Assembly (NCBI GenBank): GCA_038247995.1
Contig: JBBRUG010000175.1
Location: 1-12,396 of the forward strand
Direction: 5' to 3'
Length of the DNA: 12,396 bases
DNA from: JBBRUG01 sp038247995
GTDB taxonomy: Bacteria > Chloroflexota > Chloroflexia > Chloroflexales > Chloroflexaceae
The first letter of the stretch is position 1. The number at the start of each line of letters is the position of its first letter. The translations under genes and the position numbers were made by a program. This document shows, piece after piece, positions 5,318-12,396 of this stretch. The notes under the pieces are model-generated. The model ran no database searches. It was not told the DNA's origin and saw only the letters and a list, made by a program, of their open reading frames with translations.

Positions 5318-7789
5318 CTAGCGCCCAAACAGTGGAATATAAACCCGCTCGACAGTCAGGCTCGCATTCACCGTCAGCGTAATGGTATGTTCCGCCGAGG
5401 CGTTGCCGGCGCGATCGATCGCCTGGTAGCGCAGGGTATAGATGCCGTCCATCAAGCCCCCCAGGCTCACGCTGCTGCCCGGCGTGTCAAACCATTCGAC
5501 GCCGTCCCAACTGAAGCGCATTCGATCGATCCCGGCGCCACCCAGGTCGTCGGCGCCGAGGGTCAGGCCGCTGACCTGCCAGAAGTTTTGCCCGAGGCGC
5601 AGTTCGGCGCCCGCACCATTGCCTACCAGGCCGTCCTGAGGGAGGCTGAAGTTGGTCTGACCAGGGATCTGCATAGCATAACCAGCTACGGCGTCGCCGT
5701 TGCGCTCGAAGTATTTGAACGACAACACATGACGCCCGGCGGGTAGGAAGAGCTCGCCCACAACGATAAGCTCGTTGTGGATGCCGGGGTTCTGCGCCAC
5801 AAGTGTGCCGTTCACCCAGAGCCACGCGCCGTCGTCGCTGGTGATCTGGAAGCGGTAGATTCCGTCAATCGGCGCGATGATCGTCCGGGTCTGTTCGATC
5901 ACGAAGTTGTCGTCCAGTCCGGGCAGCGGGCCGCCCTGACCCCAATGTTGGCGCTCACCTTCCCATGCGAAGGCGCCCAGATACTCGCCGGTGTGAACCG
6001 AGAGCGGGTTGCTCGTGCGGGCCAGGAAATTATCGGGCATGGCGCGCAGCCGATAGACGTGGGCCAGCGGGCGCAGCAGATCGTCGTAGGTCGCCAGCGC
6101 CGGCGGCTGGCGCTCAGGGGTGATCGTGATCGTCCGGGTCGGTAGGCTGCTCAGCACGTAGCCGACGTACTCTTGAATGGCGCCGGGTTGGAGCGTGAGC
6201 GTACCTGGCTCGCGGAAGCGCACATAGCCAATCACTTCGCGGGTCTCGCCGGGGCCGAGCGCGCCATTCAGGCCCCAACGCCACGGGAAGCCGCCGGTTT
6301 CGCCGTCGCATGCCGGTGGGCGCTCCTGCGCGCCAAGCATCACTCGGAAGCTGTTCGCCTCTTTCGGGAAGGCAGGGTACCCCTGCCCAGCCACGCCAGC
6401 AAAACATTCGCCCTCATCGTAGACATAACTCTGGGCCGGATCATAACCTGCCGGCCCCACTGCCGCCTGGGGCGCCTGGCCGTCAATTGCTTCCGCGCCG
6501 TTGTTGCGCACCGTGAAGGTGACCTGCAAGAGTTCGCCGACGGCCAGTTCGCTGCGCTCGTAGCGCACAGCAAGCAGTTCCAGGGGTGCTGCAGGCGGTG
6601 GCGGTTCGGCGCCCGCCATGCGTTCAGCCACGCGCTGGCGCACGCTTGGCAACTGGGCCACGAGGCGATCGCCGGGGCATGTGGTGCGGCTCGGCGTAAT
6701 GTGGCGATGCCCGGCGATCGTCTCAACAATGCCGCCGGCGTTGAAAGGGTTGCAGAACTGCGAGTTGGCGCAGCCATGGTAATACGCGCGGCCGAAGGGG
6801 TCGATACCCTGCTGCGCCGCTTTCCAGGCCAGCAGATCGACCAGGCTGTGCACCGCTTCGGCACGTGGATCGACATTGGTATAGGTGCCGATCAGCACCA
6901 CGCCCAGCGATCCATAGTTGGCCGTGTCGTGAAAGCCTACCGCGTCGTCGCCGCCGGCTCGCCCTTCGTACACAACGCCGTTCGGATCGACGAGGTAGTT
7001 GTAGCCAATGTCGCCCCAGCCGCGCGTGTGCGTATGAAATGCCCAGATCGCTCGGACGCGGTCGGCCCACACCTGCTGGCTGCCGCTGAGACTATTCGCG
7101 TCGGCGGTGTGGTGGACAACCATATGGGTGACATTGCGGTAGGCCGGCGGTACGCGGCTACCCTGGCCGTCAGGGCTGCCCCAGGCTGTACGGCTAACGA
7201 CAGCGGGGCGCGGTAGGCCGCTCGCCGGAGTAGCCTGGAGGCCGGCGTCGGGTAGGGGGTTAGTCGGCCCATAGCGCGCATCGACGGTGTTAACATCAAC
7301 CCGGCGCAATACCGGCGTCTGGCCGGTTTCGTCAGCCGTGATCCGGGCGCGCACCTGCCAGAAGTTCAACCCTTCGCCGGCGTAGATCTCCTGGCTCCAA
7401 AAGACCTCCGGGCCGTCGGCCGGATCCCAAAGATCTGGATTTTCATAGACCGGCCCCCACTCGGTCCAGTCTGCACCATCGAAACTGGCGCGTACCTCCA
7501 GGGCCAGCGTGCCGCTCACTGGGCCGGAAGCCTCCCAGCGCAGCAGCATATGCGTGAAGAGGTTGGCGGCAGTGATTGGGGAGAGATAGCCCCCGCCAAG
7601 GTCGCTCATGGGCATTGCCGCCGGGGCAAGCGTGAGATCGGCGGCTGTGGTGAGCAGCACTGTCTGCTCAGGCAGACCGACAGAAGCTGGAATGGTATCG
7701 TTTGCGCGGCCCACAGTAGCCCAGAGCATGAGCGCCAGAATAGCGCAGGCGAAGAGGGGCGCAAAGATGCGGGTGATGCGAGTCGTCAC
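5318..7789 (-). CDS. Secreted PGRP/amidase_2-type zinc N-acetylmuramoyl-L-alanine amidase with PA14 domain
   Basis: An 823-residue exported multidomain protein. A signal peptide covers about 1-29 (ending VGRA). An N-terminal beta domain (about 75-170) contains repeated Trp/acidic strands. The amidase/PGRP domain spans about 195-390: by comparison with T7 lysozyme the zinc ligands are His226 (VVHHTA), His361 (GHRHITPS) and Cys371 (TTCPGD), and the active-site Tyr is Tyr263 (GYNYLVDPNG), so it should cleave the MurNAc-L-Ala bond of peptidoglycan. A CARDB-like beta domain follows (about 404-555), then a PA14 domain (about 575-710, with ITSDDGAWLWVNGTLV), a carbohydrate-binding fold in many enzymes. 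The last region (about 735-810) is Ig-like with DGIYTLRYQAIDRAGN. The tail ends RVYIPLFGR. The GTG start 7789 has GGAG (7797-7800) at 7 bases. It is divergent from the methyltransferase operon. Confidence 0.92.
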   Translation of the reverse strand: MTTRITRIFAPLFACAILALMLWATVGRANDTIPASVGLPEQTVLLTTAADLTLAPAAMPMSDLGGGYLSPITAANLFTHMLLRWEASGPVSGTLALEVRASFDGADWTEWGPVYENPDLWDPADGPEVFWSQEIYAGEGLNFWQVRARITADETGQTPVLRRVDVNTVDARYGPTNPLPDAGLQATPASGLPRPAVVSRTAWGSPDGQGSRVPPAYRNVTHMVVHHTADANSLSGSQQVWADRVRAIWAFHTHTRGWGDIGYNYLVDPNGVVYEGRAGGDDAVGFHDTANYGSLGVVLIGTYTNVDPRAEAVHSLVDLLAWKAAQQGIDPFGRAYYHGCANSQFCNPFNAGGIVETIAGHRHITPSRTTCPGDRLVAQLPSVRQRVAERMAGAEPPPPAAPLELLAVRYERSELAVGELLQVTFTVRNNGAEAIDGQAPQAAVGPAGYDPAQSYVYDEGECFAGVAGQGYPAFPKEANSFRVMLGAQERPPACDGETGGFPWRWGLNGALGPGETREVIGYVRFREPGTLTLQPGAIQEYVGYVLSSLPTRTITITPERQPPALATYDDLLRPLAHVYRLRAMPDNFLARTSNPLSVHTGEYLGAFAWEGERQHWGQGGPLPGLDDNFVIEQTRTIIAPIDGIYRFQITSDDGAWLWVNGTLVAQNPGIHNELIVVGELFLPAGRHVLSFKYFERNGDAVAGYAMQIPGQTNFSLPQDGLVGNGAGAELRLGQNFWQVSGLTLGADDLGGAGIDRMRFSWDGVEWFDTPGSSVSLGGLMDGIYTLRYQAIDRAGNASAEHTITLTVNASLTVERVYIPLFGR

Positions 7790-7833
7790 GGCAGTACTCC
7801 GAGCATGTAGCGAAGGAATCTGGTCTTTCGCCC

Positions 7834-7839
7834 ATTCTA
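7834..7839 (-). promoter_or_regulatory. Possible -10 box for the amidase gene
   Basis: TAGAAT on the minus strand matches the -10 consensus at five of six positions and would give a leader of about 38 bases before GTG 7789. No convincing -35 lies 16-18 bases upstream, so this is a weak call. Confidence 0.2.
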
Positions 7840-7909
7840 ACGATGCCGTATCGTAGGATCAGCCTCCATGCATGACGATTCGATGACACGCCGGTAAACT
7901 GCGCTCTGC

Positions 7910-7938
7910 TTGCGCGGCCCGCCCCCTTCTGGTATAGT
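7910..7938 (+). promoter_or_regulatory. Promoter of the methyltransferase operon, probably leaderless
   Basis: TTGCGC (7910-7915) and TATAGT (7933-7938) are separated by exactly 17 bases, and TGG before the -10 fits a TG-extended type. Only 11 bases lie between the -10 and the ATG at 7950, so transcription should start about 3-6 bases before the start codon. No ribosome binding site is present, which agrees with a leaderless mRNA. Confidence 0.5.
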
Positions 7939-7949
7939 CCTCCCTCGAT

Positions 7950-8687
7950 ATGGAGCGTACTGAGTATGAAACAATGGCCGCCGTGGAATTGCGGCACTGG
8001 TGGTATGGCGGCATGCGTGCTGTGAGCGCTGCCTTGCTCGACGGTGCCTATCGGGGTCGTCGCGATCTGCGGGTACTCGACGCAGGATGCGGCACCGGCG
8101 GCGATGCGCTGTTCTTGCAGCGCTACGGCGAAGTTGTGGGCCTCGATTATGCCTACGAAGCCGTGAGCTTCGGCAATGAACGCCTACCTGGGCGGATGTT
8201 GCGCGGGTCGGTGCTGGAATTGCCCTACGCAAAGGCCAGCTTCGATCTCGTAACTTCGTTCGATGTGCTCTACCATCGTGGTGTTCCCGACGAAGCGCCG
8301 GCCTTAGCCGAAGTGCGGCGGGTGCTACGCCCCGGCGGGCGGCTGTTGATCCGGCTCCCGGCATATGAATGGCTGCGCTCGCGGCACGATCGTCAAGTGC
8401 ATACCCGGCGGCGCTATACGGCCGGCGATGTGCAAGATCTTCTTACCAGCGCCGGGTTCACCGTCGAGCGCCTGACTTATGTGCTTAGTCTGACCTTCCC
8501 GCTGCCGGTGGCCTTACGCCTGCTCGAACGTTTTACGCCCGACAATGGCGCAGATTCGGCGATGGACATGCCAAGTCCGCCGGTCAATACCTTATTGCGC
8601 TGGCCGATGGCATTTGAAGCCGCATGGCTCAGCTTGGGCGGGCGCTTCCCCTTCGGCCTGTCGGTAATGGCGCTGGCCCAAACCTAA
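7950..8687 (+). CDS. Class I SAM-dependent methyltransferase (type 11)
   Basis: A 245-residue cytoplasmic methyltransferase. The N-terminal EYETMAAVELRHWWYGGMR is typical of a subfamily found beside surface-glycan genes and supports the ATG at 7950 over the one at 7974. SAM-binding motif I is LDAGCGTGG (43-51), with the acidic ribose-binding residue at Asp66 (VVGLDYAYEAV). Further motifs are SFDLVTSFDVLYH (97-109) and EVRRVLRPGGRLLIRLPAYEW (from 121). A subfamily block HDRQVHTRRRYT (146-157) follows. The substrate is unknown; sugar or lipid-linked glycan methylation is inferred from the neighbours. It opens a four-gene operon, with 2 bases to the next start. No ribosome binding site is seen, fitting a leaderless transcript. 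Confidence 0.92.
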   Translation: MERTEYETMAAVELRHWWYGGMRAVSAALLDGAYRGRRDLRVLDAGCGTGGDALFLQRYGEVVGLDYAYEAVSFGNERLPGRMLRGSVLELPYAKASFDLVTSFDVLYHRGVPDEAPALAEVRRVLRPGGRLLIRLPAYEWLRSRHDRQVHTRRRYTAGDVQDLLTSAGFTVERLTYVLSLTFPLPVALRLLERFTPDNGADSAMDMPSPPVNTLLRWPMAFEAAWLSLGGRFPFGLSVMALAQT

Positions 8688-8689
8688 AC

Positions 8690-9325
8690 ATGCCTATGAT
8701 CTTAGAACCTCAGCTTACGTCCTTGCTCGACCGGCTGAGCGAGTCGCCGCAACTCTGGAACAGGTTGCGCTGGATCGCTGAGGCCGGCTATACCGGCGAA
8801 CGCCTGGCGATTGCGCGCGAACTGCGCCCCTGGCCCGGCGACAACCGGCGCTTTCTCGACTTTGGTTGCGGCACCGGCGAGTTCGCCGACGCCTTCCCCG
8901 CCGAGCGTTATGTGGGGATCGACCTTTCGACGATTTACCTGCGCTTTGCGGCCCTGCACCGGCCGGGCAGTTACCTGGCCAGCAGCGGCGCTGCATTGGC
9001 GCTGGGCGATGCCACATTCGACGCGGCACTGGTTTTGGGTGTGTTGCACCACCTGCCCGACTCGGTGGCCGCTGCCGCAATGGCCGAACTTGCGCGGGTG
9101 TTGAAGCCCGGCGCAACCGCGCTCGTGATCGAAGATATTCCGCCGCCCGACGGGGTAAACCTGCCCGGCCACTTGATGCACTGGCTTGATCGTGGCGGTC
9201 ACATCCGCGACGAAGCAGCTTACCGGGCGCTTTTCGGCGCACAGTTCACAATCGAGCGCGCCTATCCGATTCGCAGCGGCATCTGCGACTATAGCGTGTA
9301 TCTACTTCACCGGACGGAACAATGA
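8690..9325 (+). CDS. Second class I SAM-dependent methyltransferase
   Basis: A 211-residue methyltransferase distinct from the gene before it. Motif I is LDFGCGTGE (56-64), the acidic residue Asp78 follows (YVGIDLS), then FDAALVLGVLHHLPD (110-124) and the motif ELARVLKPGATALVIED (133-149). The C-terminus is short. The frame is open upstream into the previous gene, but ATG 8690, 2 bases after its stop, places the first helix normally; ATG 8696 is the alternative. The spacing suggests translational coupling, since no ribosome binding site is seen. The substrate is unknown; the role in glycan or lipid-carrier modification is inferred from the downstream membrane proteins. Confidence 0.9.
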   Translation: MPMILEPQLTSLLDRLSESPQLWNRLRWIAEAGYTGERLAIARELRPWPGDNRRFLDFGCGTGEFADAFPAERYVGIDLSTIYLRFAALHRPGSYLASSGAALALGDATFDAALVLGVLHHLPDSVAAAAMAELARVLKPGATALVIEDIPPPDGVNLPGHLMHWLDRGGHIRDEAAYRALFGAQFTIERAYPIRSGICDYSVYLLHRTEQ

Positions 9326-9771
9326 GCGAGCACACGCCCGCCTACTCAACTCCAACTGCGGCGCCCGAAACGCCCAGAATGCACAGGACGCATCTGATGA
9401 TCCTCGTCTATAGCTTGCTGGTTGTCGCTTGTGTGCTTACGGTTGCCGGCGAAGTGCTGCTTAAACTCGGTGTCGCTCGGGTGGGCGAGCAAGTCGGCGC
9501 TTTCTCGCTCGATCCCCAAGTGCTCTGGGCGACCTTCACCGACTGGCGCGTGATCCTTGGCTTTGCGCTGGTATTTGGCGGTGCGCTCTTCTGGCTGGGT
9601 GTGATCTCACGCGTTCAGCTCTCGTTCGCCTATCCGCTCCTCGCGCTCAACTACCTGATCTTGCTGATCCCGGCGCGCTTTATTCTTGATGAGCCGATCA
9701 CGGTGACCCGGATCGTCGGCGCGGTGATCATTGTCTTTGGGGTAATTGTGATCACTTGGGGCCAGGGGTGA
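9322..9771 (+). CDS. SMR/EamA-type four-helix membrane protein, ArnE/ArnF-like flippase candidate
   Basis: A 149-residue protein with an unstructured N-terminus and four membrane helices (about 26-45, 77-95, 98-120, 128-146), the size of one small multidrug resistance or half EamA unit. Glu44 in GEVLLKLG lies at the place of Glu14 of EmrE. The second half, from SFAYPLLALNYL through ILDEPIT to the glycine-rich last helix, resembles ArnE/ArnF, which flip undecaprenyl-phosphate-linked aminoarabinose (from memory, not searched). Function is therefore a lipid-linked sugar flippase or small-molecule exporter. The ATGA overlap with the methyltransferase stop and the 4-base overlap with the GT-C-like gene bind it to both. 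A start at Met20 is possible. Confidence 0.85.
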   Translation: MSEHTPAYSTPTAAPETPRMHRTHLMILVYSLLVVACVLTVAGEVLLKLGVARVGEQVGAFSLDPQVLWATFTDWRVILGFALVFGGALFWLGVISRVQLSFAYPLLALNYLILLIPARFILDEPITVTRIVGAVIIVFGVIVITWGQG

Positions 9772-11918
9772 CGACGGCGACAGTCGGCAGTCCTTCGCCC
9801 ACAGCGCAGCAGCAGTTTTGGCGTTGGCTGCCGTTGGGGGCGTTGTTTATTGCACTCTGCGCCTGGACGCTGGCCTACCAGATGCCCTTCAGCCAGATCG
9901 TCCACGTCGGCGGTGATGTGGAGCGCCAGCGCCGTGAAGACGACCGGCCCTTCTTCGCCGGTACAGCCAACGGATCGGAACCGGCTACGCCGAACAATCT
10001 GCGCTGGTGGGAAACCGTGACCGATGGGTACGCCTTCCGCTGGACGCGCGCTGACACGACGGCGACCTTTTCCGGCATCGGTGGCGGCAGGTGGGTGGTT
10101 GAAGTCCTGGCCACCCCGGGCGGGCGCAGCGACGTCGGGCGGCTCGTCAGTACCTGGACGGTAGGCGCCAACCCATCAATCGATCTCGTACTGCCTCCCG
10201 GCGCTCCACGGCGCTATCGTATTTTGGCCGCAAGCGCTCCAACTGGTGATCTCGCGCTGCGTTTCCAGACGCCTTCCTACACCCCCCCCAATGATGCGCG
10301 GCAACTCGGCTTTGTGCTGCACGAAGTGCGCGTGCGCAGCGTGGGCGACTCCTTGCGTCCTCCCGCATGGCCGCAACTTGCCCTCCTGACCCTGAGCCTC
10401 ATTCTGCTGTATGGCCTGGCGCGGGGCCTGGCGTTTGGCCAACGCGGCGCATTGGCCCTGGCGGGGGCGAGTGCGTTGATGGCGGCGCTGCTGCTGGCTA
10501 CATCACGCATGGCGCTGACCTTCTTCACACCGGCGTTGGCCGGCCTGGCCCTGAGTTGCAGCGTGCTTGGCCTAGCGGGATGGTGGGGGATTCGGCAATG
10601 GGCGACAAAAGGGGCAAGGGGACAAGTGGACAAGGGGCTGGCGTACGGGCGAACCACCAGATTCCCCGTTTCCCCCGATAGCCCAGATCTGACTGAACAG
10701 GCCCAACCTGGCACAATTCGGCGCTTTTTGCTCCAGGTACTGGCCTTAACCCTGCTCGCCTTCGCATTGCGCATGGGCGGCATGCTGCATCCCCACGCGA
10801 TCTACTCCGACTCGGGCTTTAATGCAAACAACCTGCTTCGGGTGACGATGGGCCAGGTGTTCCTATCAGCCGGCCTACCGAATGAAGCCGGCGGCGGCGA
10901 GGCACCCTATCCGCCGGGGTTCTACCTGCTGAGTATGCCGGCGCAACTGTTCATTCCGGCGGTGCATGCTGATCGCGTCCTCCTCGTGCAAGCGGTGACG
11001 GCGCTGCTCGACAGCCTGCTGTTGCCCGTCATCGCGCTGATCCTGCTTAACGCAGGGCTTGGGCGCGCAGCGGCGTTGTTCGGGGCGGCGGCGTATCTCC
11101 TGCCAATCACGGCCCTAGAGTCGTTTGCGGTTGGTGAACTGGCGAACATCAGCGGCCAGGCTCTGGCGATGCCGTTTATCGCTCTGCTGGCGCTCGGCGT
11201 TGGTGCGGTGAACGAGCCGCTGCGGCGCTGGTGGGTATTGGCGTTGCTCACAGCAAGCCTGGCGATTGGCCTTGTGGCGCACAGTGGGGTAACGCTCTCG
11301 CTGGGCGCATTTACTGCCGGAGCGTGGAGCGTTGTGCTTGTAGGGCAGCTACGGGGGCGGATCGGCGCCGGATCGTTTAGGCGATTGACCCTGGTTGCAG
11401 CGAGCGCCCTGGGGCTGGTGCTGCTGATCTACTACAGCGCTTATGTGCCGGGACTGTTGGCGCGCGATGGAGTGGGCGCAGCGGCGGCTCATGTCGTACG
11501 CAGCGTTCCATTGGGAAGCTTAATCAGCGAGACCGGGTTAGGCGTGCTGGGAATTGTCCCGCCGCGCTTCCGGGCCTGGTCGTTGCCGATCGCGCTGTGC
11601 CTGGCGGCGCTGGGCGGGTTGGGTTGGCTTTGGTATCGGCGGGCGGCGCAACCGGAAGCTGCCGGGCTACGAACCGTGCTGGCGGCCTGGTGGCTGGGCA
11701 TGCTGCTCACACAGGCCCTGCTGCTCGTCGCCGACCAGGGTGTACGTTGGTCACTCTTCCTCTACCCGGGGCTGTGCCTAAGCGCAGGGGCGCTGCTGGG
11801 CGCGTTCTGGGCGCGTGGACGTTGGGCCCGTGGCGCGGCGTTGGGGTTGCTTACGTGGATGCTGACGTATGGCACGTTTATGTGGGTGAGCCACGTACGA
11901 GACTACTTTCATATTTGA
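9768..11918 (+). CDS. Large GT-C-like integral membrane protein with luminal beta domain
   Basis: With GTG 9768, whose GTGA overlaps the upstream stop, the protein has 716 residues; a TTG at 9756 is less likely. One helix (about 20-37) is followed by an extracytoplasmic beta domain (about 40-195, with FRWTRADTTATFSG and RYRILAAS strands) and then at least ten helices. HPHAIYSDSGFN (341-352) and YPPGFYLLSMP (381-391) resemble the first loop acidic motif and the YPP segment of GT-C glycosyltransferases (GT39/ArnT/PMT type). Such enzymes take a sugar from a polyprenyl-phosphate donor outside the membrane. No family name is certain. A repeat-derived loop interrupts residues 280-303. As the last gene of the operon it follows a flippase-like gene, which fits a lipid-linked sugar donor. 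Confidence 0.82.
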   Translation: MTTATVGSPSPTAQQQFWRWLPLGALFIALCAWTLAYQMPFSQIVHVGGDVERQRREDDRPFFAGTANGSEPATPNNLRWWETVTDGYAFRWTRADTTATFSGIGGGRWVVEVLATPGGRSDVGRLVSTWTVGANPSIDLVLPPGAPRRYRILAASAPTGDLALRFQTPSYTPPNDARQLGFVLHEVRVRSVGDSLRPPAWPQLALLTLSLILLYGLARGLAFGQRGALALAGASALMAALLLATSRMALTFFTPALAGLALSCSVLGLAGWWGIRQWATKGARGQVDKGLAYGRTTRFPVSPDSPDLTEQAQPGTIRRFLLQVLALTLLAFALRMGGMLHPHAIYSDSGFNANNLLRVTMGQVFLSAGLPNEAGGGEAPYPPGFYLLSMPAQLFIPAVHADRVLLVQAVTALLDSLLLPVIALILLNAGLGRAAALFGAAAYLLPITALESFAVGELANISGQALAMPFIALLALGVGAVNEPLRRWWVLALLTASLAIGLVAHSGVTLSLGAFTAGAWSVVLVGQLRGRIGAGSFRRLTLVAASALGLVLLIYYSAYVPGLLARDGVGAAAAHVVRSVPLGSLISETGLGVLGIVPPRFRAWSLPIALCLAALGGLGWLWYRRAAQPEAAGLRTVLAAWWLGMLLTQALLLVADQGVRWSLFLYPGLCLSAGALLGAFWARGRWARGAALGLLTWMLTYGTFMWVSHVRDYFHI
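10606..10675. repeat. Octamer tandem repeat within the GT-C-like coding region
   Basis: After CAAAAGGGG (10606-10614) come three 8-base units: CAAGGGGA (10615-10622), CAAGTGGA (10623-10630) and CAAGGGGC (10631-10638). A C-rich stretch of opposite sense (CCCCGTTTCCCCC) ends at 10675. The reading frame is preserved. The encoded loop GARGQVDKG and following residues is polar and lies between two hydrophobic helices, unlike the rest of the protein. It looks like an intergenic-type repeat that has been captured in a coding sequence. Confidence 0.6.
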
Positions 11919-11920
11919 AG

Positions 11921-11948
11921 GTAGGGGCGCGTTGCGGCGCGCTCCTAC
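11921..11948. terminator. Perfect 11-pair palindrome between convergent genes, GTAGGGGC-type element
   Basis: GTAGGGGCGCG (11921-11931) pairs fully with CGCGCTCCTAC (11938-11948), including one G-T pair, around a 6-base loop. It lies 3 bases after the GT-C-like stop and 9 bases before the CBS stop, a place for a bidirectional terminator. There is no T-run on either strand, so it is unlike a classical Rho-independent terminator. The GTAGGGGC arms resemble palindromic repeats I recall as widespread in Chloroflexota and cyanobacteria, so it may be a REP-like copy. Confidence 0.6.
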
Positions 11949-11956
11949 GCTCGGCA

Positions 11957-12358
11957 TCAGGCATTCGCAATATCGCGCACAAGGTCGGTAATCGAAAGCA
12001 CGCCAAGCGGACGCAGCCCCTCGCCGGCATCCTCGGCGACAACGACCCGATGAAAGCGGCGCTCCATCATTAGCTTACTAGCGTGCTGGAGCGAGTCATT
12101 TGGGCGAACCCAGACGACATCGGTGATCATAATATGCCCAGCCGTCAGGCCGCGCCAATGCTTCCAGTATTGCTCATAGAGACGCGCATTCACCAGGTCG
12201 GTTCGCGAGATCAACCCGATCATCAAGCCGCCTTCATCGACAACGACAAGGGCGCTGACATCATTCTCGGTCATGGTGCGGGCCACATCCTGGATCGGCG
12301 TCTCGCGCTGGCATGTGAGTACGCCCTGATGCATGACTTCGCCAACAGTGCGCTCCAT
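11957..12358 (-). CDS. Two-CBS-domain (Bateman module) protein
   Basis: A 133-residue protein made of a CBS pair: CBS1 about 7-57 (VGEVMHQGVLTC to GLISRTDL) and CBS2 about 77-130 (MITDVVWVRPNDSL to GVLSITDL). Each ends in a S-x-T-D-L motif whose Asp usually binds the ribose of an adenine nucleotide, so AMP, ATP or a related ligand is likely. There is no attached enzyme domain. Stand-alone CBS pairs act as cytoplasmic energy or redox sensors; the partner here is unknown. ATG 12358 has a strong AGGAGG (12365-12370) at 6 bases. It converges on the GT-C-like gene across the palindrome, and its promoter lies at or beyond the window edge. Confidence 0.93.
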   Translation of the reverse strand: MERTVGEVMHQGVLTCQRETPIQDVARTMTENDVSALVVVDEGGLMIGLISRTDLVNARLYEQYWKHWRGLTAGHIMITDVVWVRPNDSLQHASKLMMERRFHRVVVAEDAGEGLRPLGVLSITDLVRDIANA

Positions 12359-12396
12359 TGCAGCCCTCCTTTCAGAGCATTCAGTACATAATGCGC

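Noticed and set aside
6173..7216. A 347-codon open frame on the plus strand opposite the amidase gene
   Set aside because: Composition is antisense-like and the opposite strand holds intact amidase zinc and Tyr motifs.
8624..8689. Upstream ATG 8624 for the second methyltransferase
   Set aside because: It would overlap the previous gene by 64 bases and add a Gly/Pro-rich segment encoded by antisense-like codons; ATG 8690 fits the coupled spacing.
1..12396. Defence, CRISPR, phage or insertion-sequence system
   Set aside because: No nuclease, helicase, toxin-antitoxin pair, transposase, spacer array or target-site duplication was found on either strand.

Overview
The window (12,396 bases, GC-rich, roughly 60% by eye) reads as ordinary chromosomal DNA from a filamentous member of the Chloroflexota, Chloroflexia-like. 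This assignment is inference. It rests on the codon bias, the style of the secreted amidase and its C-terminal tail, the GT-C-type membrane protein with a luminal beta domain, the closely packed methyltransferases, and the heptamer/octamer tandem repeats and GTAGGGGC-type palindrome. I see no rRNA, tRNA, CRISPR array, transposase, integrase or phage gene. No stretch longer than about 300 bases lacks a gene.

Layout. A 5'-truncated RfaE/HldE-like PfkB sugar kinase (1-942, +) meets a long minus-strand block. Read in transcription order from 7789 down to 1014, this block holds: a secreted zinc amidase with a PA14 domain; a WecG/TagA/CpsF glycosyltransferase; a 54-residue two-helix membrane protein that overlaps it by 4 bases; an acyl-CoA (probably propionyl-CoA) carboxylase beta subunit; two tandem RsbW/SpoIIAB-like ATPases; and a STAS anti-anti-sigma-like protein. 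The last three form a partner-switching module with no sigma factor in view. Divergently from the amidase runs a tight plus-strand operon (7950-11918): two SAM methyltransferases, an SMR/ArnE-like four-helix protein and a large GT-C-like membrane protein, with gaps of 2 bases or overlaps of 4 bases. A perfect palindrome (11921-11948) separates it from a convergent two-CBS-domain protein (11957-12358).

How the genes may work together (inference). The region looks devoted to the cell surface: sugar activation (PfkB kinase), lipid-linked glycan assembly (WecG/TagA-like), peptidoglycan cleavage or binding (amidase), and a cassette combining a small flippase-like protein with a GT-C-like enzyme. 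That pairing recalls ArnE/ArnF plus ArnT, which flip and transfer an undecaprenyl-linked sugar. The carboxylase and partner-switching genes are probably separate functions.

The most interesting candidates for new biology are the methyltransferase/ArnE-like/GT-C-like cassette with its apparently leaderless promoter, the duplicated anti-sigma kinase pair with a single STAS partner, the coupled 54-residue membrane protein, and the short-unit repeats that appear both between and inside genes.
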